A program made the translations under genes and the position numbers. Positions 19,001-27,004 of a stretch of DNA of 64,000 nt are shown piece by piece. The notes beneath the pieces were generated by a model. That model saw nothing but the letters and a program-made list of their open reading frames with translations, ran no database searches and was not told where the DNA came from. How positions within the stretch are numbered: the stretch's first letter is position 1; the number at the start of each line of letters is the position of its first letter. Origin of the DNA: Spongiivirga citrea (GTDB taxonomy: Bacteria > Bacteroidota > Bacteroidia > Flavobacteriales > Flavobacteriaceae); NCBI RefSeq assembly GCF_010671565.1, contig NZ_JAABOQ010000005.1:1-64000 (forward strand), given 5' to 3'.

Positions 19001-20297
19001 TTGGTATAACAGTGATAGAACAAATGCCTCCTCAGGCACTGCAGATGATTGTCAAAATTGTCCAGGAGCCCAATGGACAGGTACTGAAACTACCTTAGCA
19101 AATTATCGATACGATTTTACAGCAAACGCTACAGCAGGAGAAACTGATTTAAGAGGAGAAAGCAACGTTATTTTCCGTTTTGTATTCCAATCAGATCCTG
19201 GTGTGACAGAAGAAGGTGTGATGATTGATGATTTTGTGATCTTAGGAGAGCAAGATGATGACGATGACGATAATGATGGAGTTTTAGATGTTGATGATAA
19301 TTGCCCGTTAAATGCTAATGCAAATCAGTTGGATACAGATGGCGATGGTATTGGGGATGTATGTGATACTGATGATGATGGTGATGGTATTTTAGATGTT
19401 GATGATAATTGCCCATTAAACCCGAATGCTAATCAGGCTGATGAAGATGGAGACGGGATTGGAGATCTATGTGATGACGATGCAGATAATGACGGTGTAC
19501 CAAATGCTGACGATCTTTGCCCTGATACTCCAGCAGGAACTGCTGTTGATGTAACTGGATGCCCAGTGTTTACATTAGCTGCGAACAACTTTAGCGTGCA
19601 GACATTTGGAGAAACATGCCGCACTAGTGACAACGGACGAATCCGTATAACTGCTGAAGACACTTCTTTAACGTATAATATTGAAATTACTGGCGGTGGC
19701 GGATTTACTGCCAATGGAATTTTTACTGAAATGTATGAGTCGGCTGATCTTACAGCTGGCCAATACAACGCTTGTATTACGGTTGATGGTCAGGCAGATT
19801 ATGAATTGTGTTTCGATCTTATTATTGGTGAGCCAGAGCAACTTGCTGTAAGCACGGAAATTTTAAGTGCTACTAACCGAGTACGATTAAGTTTAGGAGG
19901 AGGAGAGCGTTATGTCATTCAAATTAATGATGATGTCTATACAACCACTGAAGAGGAAATCACACTTGACCTTAAGAATACTGAAAATATTTTGACAGTA
20001 CGAACTGATAAAGATTGTCAAGGCGTTTTTAAGGAAACTATTGTATTAAATAATAAGATTTTAATCTATCCAAATCCATTAACTGGAGATCGCCTGTTTG
20101 TAAATATGGGGCCATTTAATCAGGATAAAGTATTTATCTCATTAACCTCTATAACCGGTCAAAGTATTTTAAGAAAAGACTTCCCAGTTATTGATAATAA
20201 GATTGAGGTTAATACAGGAAATCTAACTAATGGGGCTTACATTCTCAATATTAAAACACAAGAATCATTAATGAACTTCAAAATTATTAAACGATAA
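16029..20297 (+). CDS. T9SS-exported beta-propeller protein with TSP3 repeats
   Basis: This 1422-residue protein has a Sec signal (residues 1-18). From about 125 to 760 it carries repeated Asp-box-like motifs (SxDGGxTW) and xIDPxxxNxxY strands, as in VPS10/sortilin and GH74-like propellers. Then come a CARDB-like domain (about 765-870), a jelly-roll region (878-1070) with a CQNC pair, Asp-rich calcium-binding thrombospondin type 3 repeats (1075-1180), a further beta domain, and a type A T9SS sorting domain (1345-1422) starting IYPNPLTGD. It should be exported by T9SS and displayed or released. GH74 activity is possible but no catalytic Asp pair is evident, so adhesion or binding is as likely. 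Its stop overlaps the next start. Confidence 0.88.
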   Translation: MKRFLLVIGLCSCFAMSAQFNENAPWMESVKADAKFGGDSQKIQTSYNLFEISKSFEEYWNDKDHTKKGSGYKPFKRWEYHWSHYADVNGNLPTAKQLWDAFEAKQNSTLRLNPTANWQALGPFEHVAENGRLRGQGRVNVMAIDPNNADVWYAGAPSGGLWKSTDAGTTWNTTTDALPQIGVSGIAIDPNDSNIIYIATGDDDAGDSVSAGVFKSIDGGSTWNQTGLNPSNTPNLMNEIYIDPTNSNILWLATSSGVYKTVDAAVTWERVRTGNILDLKLKPGDSNTLYAVTRSQFYRTTDGGATWTNITEGLPETSRRLVIDVTPANSNVIYVLSAAATDGFPFQGLYKSTDSGVTFTKTAETDNINESNQAWFDLAMAISPTDEDEVYVGCLNVWKSTNGGDNFNVLNSWFQSTPSYTHADIHMLRFFGNILFCGSDGGLYVSTDNGSTFTDKTEGMAISQFYRLSVAKQDANIIIGGLQDNGGHARSAAGQWRNYHGGDGMDNAIDPNNSNILYGMTQNGGSLNITVNGGLNLSAQVSPPQDGTGSAISGNWVTPLQIDSEGNLYSGFDAVYRLNGNAWERVSTTIGTNIDEIIIDPNNPNNIYIVNGRFLRKSIDAGASFSVVGTFDSDISDMVVSNSDSNTLYVTLSNISLESTPNNGAPKVFKSTDGGNTYDDITFDLPVDQPIFAIAHQGRDTNNPIYVGTSLGVYRWDDTLTEWEEYFTGLPNVAVTDMEINLDDEVLTVATYGRGIWQSPIPVQIPDNDIRLLSVNNPAPSQVICGEVIPEIVVANNGANDITSIDFTYSVNGGAVQNTTVTQTITPGSEATVNLPVLSLTAGKYVLDVNGTIANDAFDGNNDLSSEFFVNDFGVTQVVNSFETADDALLSYNEGDTSNSLWERGAPAKTFLNAAATGTNAYVTALTGDHPNNIKSYLVTKCYDFSTITLPVMSFNMAFDLEQDFDIAYVEYTIDQGKTWQVLGTTASQPNWYNSDRTNASSGTADDCQNCPGAQWTGTETTLANYRYDFTANATAGETDLRGESNVIFRFVFQSDPGVTEEGVMIDDFVILGEQDDDDDDNDGVLDVDDNCPLNANANQLDTDGDGIGDVCDTDDDGDGILDVDDNCPLNPNANQADEDGDGIGDLCDDDADNDGVPNADDLCPDTPAGTAVDVTGCPVFTLAANNFSVQTFGETCRTSDNGRIRITAEDTSLTYNIEITGGGGFTANGIFTEMYESADLTAGQYNACITVDGQADYELCFDLIIGEPEQLAVSTEILSATNRVRLSLGGGERYVIQINDDVYTTTEEEITLDLKNTENILTVRTDKDCQGVFKETIVLNNKILIYPNPLTGDRLFVNMGPFNQDKVFISLTSITGQSILRKDFPVIDNKIEVNTGNLTNGAYILNIKTQESLMNFKIIKR

Positions 20298-21019
20298 TGA
20301 TGAAAATATCAAGTATAAAAATTATAGCACTTGCTGCAACAGCACTAGTAGGAGTTTCATGCGGAGGCGGAGGTGATGACGGACCACCACCGCCACCGCC
20401 AGAAGGGCCAGCGCCAACTGCGGCTACTTTTGTGTTTCCATTAGATAACACAGAATGCAATGAAGGAACAAACATTACGGAAAATACAAGTGATGTTAAT
20501 TTTCAATGGAATGCTGGTCAAAATACTGATACCTATGATGTAACTATTACAAATTTGAATACTAATGTAGTAACTACTAGAAATGGGCTCACCGCAACAA
20601 ATGTTACAGTAACAATCAATCGAGGAGCCCCATTCTCATGGCAAATAACCTCTAAGTCATCTAGCACAACAAGTACAGCGGCTACAAGTACAGCGCGTTT
20701 TTATAATACTGGTGAACCTGTAGAAAATTATGCGCCATTTCCAGCATCAGTAATAGCTCCTGTAATGGGCTCTTCCATTGCGGCAGGAACAGTAGGTTTA
20801 AGCTGGACAGGTAGTGATATTGATAATGATATTACCGGTTATGAAGTGTTTTTTGGAACGGACAGTGCAAGTTTAGCTAGTGCTGGAACTACTGATTCAG
20901 GAACTACATCATTAGACGTCACAGCCTCGGCTGGGACGGTTTATTTTTGGAATGTCGTAACAACCGATGGTCAAGGTAATACATCAACATCAGAAATGTT
21001 TCAATTTAAAACTAACTAA
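20297..21019 (+). CDS. Lipoprotein with fibronectin III-like domain, coupled to T9SS protein
   Basis: The start codon shares a base with the upstream stop (TAATG at 20295-20299), which implies translational coupling; a second ATG follows immediately. The 240-residue lipoprotein has Cys22, then Gly-rich and Pro-rich linkers and two Ig/FnIII-like domains, the second with the pattern LSWTGSDIDNDITGYEVFFG. The first contains one Cys and a Thr/Ser-rich strand region. Coupling suggests that it works with the exported propeller protein, perhaps as a surface anchor or partner, but this is inference. A bidirectional terminator follows. Confidence 0.85.
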   Translation: MMKISSIKIIALAATALVGVSCGGGGDDGPPPPPPEGPAPTAATFVFPLDNTECNEGTNITENTSDVNFQWNAGQNTDTYDVTITNLNTNVVTTRNGLTATNVTVTINRGAPFSWQITSKSSSTTSTAATSTARFYNTGEPVENYAPFPASVIAPVMGSSIAAGTVGLSWTGSDIDNDITGYEVFFGTDSASLASAGTTDSGTTSLDVTASAGTVYFWNVVTTDGQGNTSTSEMFQFKTN

Positions 21020-21045
21020 GCGTTTCGCTTATTATTATACCAAAC

Positions 21046-21077
21046 AAAAAAGGGAATCAATATGGTTCCCTTTTTTT
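21046..21077. terminator. Bidirectional Rho-independent terminator
   Basis: A-rich and T-rich arms flank a 7-bp stem (GGGAATC at 21052-21058 with GGTTCCC at 21064-21070, one G-T pair) and a five-base loop. Runs of A on one side and seven T on the other let it serve both the lipoprotein gene and the convergent TPR gene. Confidence 0.88.
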
Positions 21078-21098
21078 ATTCTTTATTGAATCTATTCT

Positions 21099-21803
21099 TT
21101 AATTTTTAGTTGCCGCAGCGGCGGCTTGCTTTTTTCTATTCTCTAAAGCATCACGGCTAATACGAGCCATATTAAAGTTAGGATCCATATTTAAGGCTTG
21201 GTTAATATAAACCATTGCTCCGTCTAAATTATTTTGATCCTTTCGTAACTCAACTAAGCCACGCAAATAGGTGAAAGCTGCTTTTAAACCTACTTCATAC
21301 GGTTGTTGTGTTTCATAAAAAGCACGTTTCATATCGTCTTTAGCATTCGCCAAACCATAAGTTATATGGGTAGCAGCACCAGCAGCATCATTCGTTTGAA
21401 TTTTCAAGTCGGCAAGCTCATAAGCCAAATAGGCATTAGGAGTGCGTTTGTTTAATTCTTCATAATGCTCAATTGCCCGAGGCAGTTGATTCATTGCTTT
21501 TAAAGAAATTGCCTTTACTTCAACCGCTAAATCAGAATCGGTTGCATTTTTTTCAATTCCCAGCGTGTTTAATGCTTGAAGGTAGTTTCTTCCGTTGGCG
21601 TATAAATAGGCCAAGGTATCAGTACGTCCTTGGTCTGGTTTTAACACGTTTAAATGCGTTAATGCATTAATAACACCTTGTACATCGCCTTGTTTTTTCA
21701 TTTGCGCATAATACGCCTCATAATGTTTTGTAAGCTCACTGTTTGATTGAGCTGTCATACCAAATGCCGCTATCATGCCCAATACACAAATTAATTGCTT
21801 CAT
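21099..21803 (-). CDS. Secreted TPR repeat protein
   Basis: The 234-residue protein has a Sec signal ending around GMTAQ. The mature part is all-helical with TPR-like pairs, for example KAMNQLPRAIEHYEELNKRTPNAYLAYELADL and a last unit ending INQALNMDPNFNMA. It ends with KKQAAAAATKN. TPR domains bind other proteins; the partner is unknown. It is convergent with the lipoprotein gene and shares its terminator. The gene upstream (21879) is on the same strand, 75 bp away. Confidence 0.85.
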   Translation of the reverse strand: MKQLICVLGMIAAFGMTAQSNSELTKHYEAYYAQMKKQGDVQGVINALTHLNVLKPDQGRTDTLAYLYANGRNYLQALNTLGIEKNATDSDLAVEVKAISLKAMNQLPRAIEHYEELNKRTPNAYLAYELADLKIQTNDAAGAATHITYGLANAKDDMKRAFYETQQPYEVGLKAAFTYLRGLVELRKDQNNLDGAMVYINQALNMDPNFNMARISRDALENRKKQAAAAATKN

Positions 21804-21878
21804 AATACTATAGTTAATTTAATTGCGCCCAAAGCTAACAAAATAAATGACTTTAAATCTTAAGGAGATGCTAAAGCT

Positions 21879-22682
21879 TTAAATGGGGCTTTTAAACCTA
21901 AAACCTAGTGTTTGAATTTTTTCTGAAGAAATCACCTTATTACTCTTTGTTGTGATTTTCTTATTGAAAAGAGGTAAAGCGAGCTTTCGATCTTTAGCAA
22001 TCCTATTATAATATGACTCTTTAGGCGGGTGATCAGGATATGAAATATTGAATTCTTCATCCCAAAGGTCATTTTGGATGGTGAATAAAATGCTATCAAT
22101 ACAATCATTTAAATGAACAAGATTAACAGGAGTATTTCCGTTGTCTAAGCCGGTTTTTCCGGATAAAAATTTAATGGGATGTCGATTCGCTCCAATAAGC
22201 CCAGAAAAGCGAACAATAGTTATTTGATAGTAATTACTGCTTTTTAGAGTTTTTTCTGCTTTGACAAGTTGTTTTCCACTTTTTGATGTAGGATTTATGA
22301 CGGATTTTTCAGTAATAACATCAGTAGCGTCCCCGTAAACTGAAGTGCTACTAACAAATAAAACTTTCTTGATAGTAGATGTTTCTATATGCGATTTTAG
22401 AAGTTTAATTTTCTTTACAAAGTTAGCTGAAGGATTTTTGCGTAACCCGGGTGGAATATTGATTATTAAAAGCTCGCAATCAGCCAGCATATCATCAATA
22501 TCTCCTGTTATTTTATCTTCGGAAATAGCAACCCGATAGGGTTGAATGCCGACACTTTTTAGTTCTCCCAATTTCTCTGATGAAGTAGTACTGCCTTTTA
22601 CTTCGAATCCTTTTTGGACTAGATTTTTAGCTAAAGGAAAGCCCAACCAACCACAGCCAATTATTGCAACTTTGGAAGCCAT
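21879..22682 (-). CDS. SDR-like NAD(P)-binding protein (YeeZ-like)
   Basis: The 267-residue protein opens with a Rossmann motif, AIIGCGWLGFPLAK (residues 6-19), and has the SSTSVYGD segment of extended SDR proteins, but the YxxxK pair is not clear: SKSGKQLVKAE stands where the Tyr would be expected. This resembles YeeZ-type proteins, which keep the fold with uncertain catalysis. Its ATG (22680-22682) directly follows the stop of the M28 peptidase gene (22683-22685) with no gap, so the two genes form an operon. Confidence 0.82.
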   Translation of the reverse strand: MASKVAIIGCGWLGFPLAKNLVQKGFEVKGSTTSSEKLGELKSVGIQPYRVAISEDKITGDIDDMLADCELLIINIPPGLRKNPSANFVKKIKLLKSHIETSTIKKVLFVSSTSVYGDATDVITEKSVINPTSKSGKQLVKAEKTLKSSNYYQITIVRFSGLIGANRHPIKFLSGKTGLDNGNTPVNLVHLNDCIDSILFTIQNDLWDEEFNISYPDHPPKESYYNRIAKDRKLALPLFNKKITTKSNKVISSEKIQTLGFRFKSPI

Positions 22683-24977
22683 TTAAAATCGCAATTCCTT
22701 TTTCACCACAACGGCATCATTTAATACAAATGGTTTTGGAATCATGTCTTTTGCTCGTTCGGGAACATCGAATAATTCGTTAGTCAGTAAATCAAATGAT
22801 GATTCATAAAATTGCAAACTAGGTTTTTCGTCTTTTGGAAAACTAAATTCTAGGTTTAATGGTTCTTGATCATTCATGAAAAATGCAAACAATCGACTGC
22901 TTCTACGACTTTCGAAAGCAAATTCTTCACTTTCATATAATTTCTTATCAACTCCATTAATATTAAACGAGTTAAAGTTAAACTGTTTATCAGCAAAAAA
23001 TTCAAATCTGTTTACATACCGTTGCGGAGTGACACATAATGAAACCATTCTCTTTTCACCTATAATAGTATCCTTTGAAATATCGATAATGGGAATTGGT
23101 AGTGCTTTGTTTTCAGCTTTCTTACTGTAGGTAAAACCAGTACCATATTTGCTGTACATAATATCTGTACTAGGAGCGGTCTCTGCATTTTCATCTATAA
23201 ATGGACGTGTCCAATTATCTAATTTAGTATCATAAGTAAGCCAGTTAGCCGCATTGGTATCCGCATCATATACGTACATTAAACTATTTGGTTTTTGACG
23301 GGTCTCATCGAATCCTGATTTAAAGTGAGCCGTTACAAAACATGCTAAAGCAACTGCAAACATGATATAAGACACTAATTTCTTTCGATTATAAAAACCC
23401 AGAACGGGTAAGGTCAGTCCGAATAACAAAGCGGTAAATGCACTCCCTGTAATCAGCATTTCAAGCCCGAGTCCGACAGGAAACATTTCAATAAAAGGTG
23501 TGAACATAATAATTGCTGGCGCACAGACTAAACACATAGCGACAAGACTTGGTTTTTTCTGGCGTATACAAATAAATAACGCAAACAAAGCAAAGTAAAC
23601 TGGGATTATAAAGAATGCAGCCCCTTTTAGATATAAAGCTAAAGCTATATTAATAATTAACCAAAAACTTATTGGCGCAACCAAATGACTAACGGTTATT
23701 TCTGGTTTTGAAAATTTATGATACACTAAAAACGCAATACCAAGCACTAAAAACGCAATAAAGGCGATATACCAATGTCCGTTATAGGTAAAGCCATGTA
23801 AAATTTCTTTGTATGAAGGATACATTACTTTTAACAAAGGCCATGTAAAATATCCGATCAAACCACTAAATAGAAATAGGATTAAGAAAGGGATAAAGCC
23901 CTTAAATATTTCATTTACTTGCAGTCGTTTACGACGAACACCATACACTAATAACCAACCAAATGCTACTAAACCGATCAAGAGCATAGGATAAACCAGT
24001 GTAAACGGATAAGAAATCATGTTGAAAATCGGGAAGTTGAAAAACACATGGTCATTTTCAGATTTAAGATCACTCAAGTCTGCACCTCCAAAGTACTTTA
24101 ATAGGGGCATAATATAACTACCCTGATGTTCTAACGTATTTCGATCTAAGTTGGCGTAGTTGTCATTGGCCGTATGATAATCGTAGTGATCATCGATAAA
24201 GGCAAAATTAAAACCGTCGATATTACCATCATTTTTGAAAACTGTAAGATCGGTATCATTAGGGAGCAATTTATAAATGCTGTATAATAATGAATTTGAA
24301 ACGGGATACTCAGGATGTGCTTTTTTAAAGCCTTTTATCAGCTTAGAATTTCCACCATTGGTTTCGGCAAACATAAAACTTGGACCACCACTGCCGCGTG
24401 CTTCAAAATTCAAAACAAGTCCAACATCTTTTGCCCATGGATGTTGATTTACAAATACATCGGCACCACTTAAACCCAGTTCTTCTCCATCAGTAATGAC
24501 AATTATAATATCATTTTTTGGCTTGTTATTGGTTAAATATGCACGTATGCCCTCTAAAATTGTGGCAACCCCACTAGCGGCATCACTAGCTCCAACGGCC
24601 GAATGGGGATTGCTATCATAATGCGATAAAAGTAATAGTGCTTTAGAATTTTCAGTCCCCTTTATACGAGCAATGACATTTTTTACCTTTGTCATATTAT
24701 TCCACTGCGTCAAGGAATATCCTTCTTGCACTTCGGCTTTTAAACCGATTTTTTCAAGCTCTGTAATAATGTATTCTCGCACTTTGGTGTGTGCTTTCGT
24801 ACCGCCGTAATGGGGTTCTTCTGCGATTTGTGAGATTTGAATGAGCGCTCGTTCTGTAGAAAACTGTTCGAGAGGAGCATCGCTTTTGGAGAAATCATTA
24901 GGCATAATACTTTTGAAACTGTAGTATACCAATGCGGCAATCAATAAGAACGATACCTTATGAGAAAAATTCTTCAT
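22683..24977 (-). CDS. Membrane-bound M28 family metallopeptidase
   Basis: The 764-residue protein has an N-terminal membrane helix, an M28 aminopeptidase domain (about 40-320) and then some eight predicted membrane helices (about 325-590) with a C-terminal extracytoplasmic beta domain. The zinc ligands can be seen: His119 in LSHYDS, Asp132 in GASDAASG, Glu165/Glu166 in DGEELGLSG, the Glu of NFEARG (192) and the His of YHTANDN. The layout matches Fxna-like M28 proteins. It probably trims peptides at the cell envelope. It is first in an operon with the NAD(P)-binding protein and is divergent from the gene at 25279. Confidence 0.9.
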   Translation of the reverse strand: MKNFSHKVSFLLIAALVYYSFKSIMPNDFSKSDAPLEQFSTERALIQISQIAEEPHYGGTKAHTKVREYIITELEKIGLKAEVQEGYSLTQWNNMTKVKNVIARIKGTENSKALLLLSHYDSNPHSAVGASDAASGVATILEGIRAYLTNNKPKNDIIIVITDGEELGLSGADVFVNQHPWAKDVGLVLNFEARGSGGPSFMFAETNGGNSKLIKGFKKAHPEYPVSNSLLYSIYKLLPNDTDLTVFKNDGNIDGFNFAFIDDHYDYHTANDNYANLDRNTLEHQGSYIMPLLKYFGGADLSDLKSENDHVFFNFPIFNMISYPFTLVYPMLLIGLVAFGWLLVYGVRRKRLQVNEIFKGFIPFLILFLFSGLIGYFTWPLLKVMYPSYKEILHGFTYNGHWYIAFIAFLVLGIAFLVYHKFSKPEITVSHLVAPISFWLIINIALALYLKGAAFFIIPVYFALFALFICIRQKKPSLVAMCLVCAPAIIMFTPFIEMFPVGLGLEMLITGSAFTALLFGLTLPVLGFYNRKKLVSYIMFAVALACFVTAHFKSGFDETRQKPNSLMYVYDADTNAANWLTYDTKLDNWTRPFIDENAETAPSTDIMYSKYGTGFTYSKKAENKALPIPIIDISKDTIIGEKRMVSLCVTPQRYVNRFEFFADKQFNFNSFNINGVDKKLYESEEFAFESRRSSRLFAFFMNDQEPLNLEFSFPKDEKPSLQFYESSFDLLTNELFDVPERAKDMIPKPFVLNDAVVVKKELRF

Positions 24978-25278
24978 TTAGTTTGTGGTTGGAATGTCTA
25001 ATGAAATAGCATTAAGGGGTAGTTGCCTATTCATGAATAAAAATACGGCATTTTTTAAAAATATTCGTTGAGCGAATCAATTCATAAATCAAGGGGCTTA
25101 AATAATAATTTTATTTAAGTAATAGCCGTTACTTTTTTGCTACTAGTTCGTCTTATTTAAAAATTGGCATCATTCATGGTGGTAAGGTTAAAAAATTAAT
25201 AAAACATACTTAACGAATTCTAAATACATCGCAAAGATTGCCGTGATATGTATTTATTCGCATTTATAAATTAAAACT
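24978..25278. other. 301-bp divergent intergenic region
   Basis: The region separates two divergent genes and is very AT-rich. It must contain both promoters. I see no clear TAnnTTTG element, long palindrome, terminator or small ORF in it. Confidence 0.5.
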
Positions 25279-26805
25279 ATGCAACTAAAAATTACACAAC
25301 TTTTCATTTTTATCTTTTTAACCGCTCCGATACTACTACAATCGCAAGTTATTAGCTCGAAAGTAATTGATGCTAAAACCAACGAGGCTTTACCTTTTGT
25401 AAATGTGTTCTTGGCAAGTAAGAAAGGCGTTATTACCAATGCTGAAGGAAAATTCACTTTTCAATTACCTAAAAACACTAAGCCGGCTGATTCATTGTTT
25501 ATTTCATTTATAGGCTATGAACAGTTGGGTAAACCATTGCAGGAATTTACTGAGGACGTTATTCTGTTAAATCCTAAGGCAATCGAGTTGAATACGGTAA
25601 TTGTAACTAATAAAAATCTATCAGCTGAAGAAGTTATTGAAAAGGTTGAAGAAAATATTCAAACTAATTACAATTTCAACTTTACTAAGAAGAAGATCTT
25701 TTTTCGAGAGTCGAACCACCAGAATTTTGTAAAGACTGATTATGAGTTTAAAAAGTCGACTATCGATGAATTAAATGAGCCATTTCTGGATAGCGTCCTG
25801 AATACACTTCCTAAAAAATACGATTATTATTCAGAAATATTATGCGATTTGTATGGGGATTATTCTAAGGAAAATCAGAAGATTCACATGATCAAAGCTT
25901 CTGAATTGTATGACAAAACCAACGAAATTGGAATGACTGCTCTAGAGGATAAGTTTAACGACATTATCAAAAAGAATGTAAAGCCAAATTCGTATTTCAA
26001 GATTAAGTCTGGCTTATTTGGGCAAAAGGTTGATATGGAAGATTTTGTTGGTGAGGAAGAGAAAGATTCAACACAGGTAGCTGCCGCAAAAGAGGAGATT
26101 GAAAAACAGAAAAAACGAGAAGCGGAGCGAAAAAAGAACTTTGCTAAATGGCGTAAAAACACTCTGGCAGCAGTTTTAGAATCGTTATTCTTTAATGAAG
26201 ACAGTAACCGCAATTTCATCAGAAAATCAAACCGATACGAATTTACTCATGTTGATTTTACCTATTTAGGGGAGGCTGCTGTATATGTTATAGATTTTGT
26301 TCCTAAACGAAAAGAAGAATATAAAGGTCGTATATATGTAAATGCGGATGATTTCGCAATCGTGCGCCTAGATTATGTCAATGTTAAGCCACTTAAAAGT
26401 TTCAGTTTATTCGGTATTTCTTTCAAGCAATATGAAAGTACTGGCACCTTATTTTTTGAGAAAAATGAATTGAATAAATACGATCTTAAATACTTAGAAA
26501 AAACGAATGCTTCTCGATTTGGAATAAGACGCCCCCTCAAAATCATTGAAAAAAATAAACATGTAAAAGGACGTCGTAAACAAAATGAATTATATGTAAA
26601 ACTTGATATGGCGACAACAGCAGCTAACAAGTATGAAATCGTAGTTTTTGATGTTGATGCGAGTGATAAAAGTAGGTTTGAAGCTTTTAAAGAAGATAAT
26701 AAAATATCGGCTGTGTACTTGCCAGCCTACGACCCTGAATTTTGGAAAGGATATAATATTATAGAACCTAATCAGGCAATTAAGGAGTTTAAGGCTGCGG
26801 AGTAG
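25279..26805 (+). CDS. Carboxypeptidase-regulatory-like domain outer-envelope protein
   Basis: The 508-residue protein has a signal peptide ending near LLQSQ and an N-terminal CarboxypepD_reg-like (transthyretin-type) beta-sandwich at about residues 25-110 (VIDAKTNEALPFVNVFLASKKGVITNAEGKF region). The rest has a highly charged helix around 265-300 followed by beta strands such as YKGRIYVNADDFAIVRLDYVNV, which is common in DUF5686-like flavobacterial proteins. It lacks a TonB-dependent barrel. Function is unknown; an envelope assembly or stress role is a guess. Confidence 0.8.
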   Translation: MQLKITQLFIFIFLTAPILLQSQVISSKVIDAKTNEALPFVNVFLASKKGVITNAEGKFTFQLPKNTKPADSLFISFIGYEQLGKPLQEFTEDVILLNPKAIELNTVIVTNKNLSAEEVIEKVEENIQTNYNFNFTKKKIFFRESNHQNFVKTDYEFKKSTIDELNEPFLDSVLNTLPKKYDYYSEILCDLYGDYSKENQKIHMIKASELYDKTNEIGMTALEDKFNDIIKKNVKPNSYFKIKSGLFGQKVDMEDFVGEEEKDSTQVAAAKEEIEKQKKREAERKKNFAKWRKNTLAAVLESLFFNEDSNRNFIRKSNRYEFTHVDFTYLGEAAVYVIDFVPKRKEEYKGRIYVNADDFAIVRLDYVNVKPLKSFSLFGISFKQYESTGTLFFEKNELNKYDLKYLEKTNASRFGIRRPLKIIEKNKHVKGRRKQNELYVKLDMATTAANKYEIVVFDVDASDKSRFEAFKEDNKISAVYLPAYDPEFWKGYNIIEPNQAIKEFKAAE

Positions 26806-26829
26806 ATTTTAAATAAAATTTTTTTTGAG

Positions 26830-26860
26830 AACCCATTTGTCATTTTGATAGATGGGTTTT
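26830..26860 (+). terminator. Possible terminator after the regulatory-like-domain gene
   Basis: AACCCAT (26830-26836) pairs with ATGGGTT (26852-26858), followed by more T. The loop of 15 bases is long, and the same bases lie in a minus-strand open stretch, so the call is moderate. Confidence 0.5.
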
Positions 26861-27004
26861 TCCATTTTATCAATTTCTATTTCACGGTTTTCAGGGATTA
26901 ATTTGTACACTTTATCTGTGATTTTTGTATTGGACAATAAAAGTTTTGCATAATCATATGCTAATCAATATGTTTATGCAGATTTTGTTCCCAAAACAAA
27001 CTAC

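Noticed and set aside
16029-20297. GH74 xyloglucanase or sialidase
   Set aside because: Asp-box-like repeats alone only show a propeller. I could not place the catalytic residues of either family.
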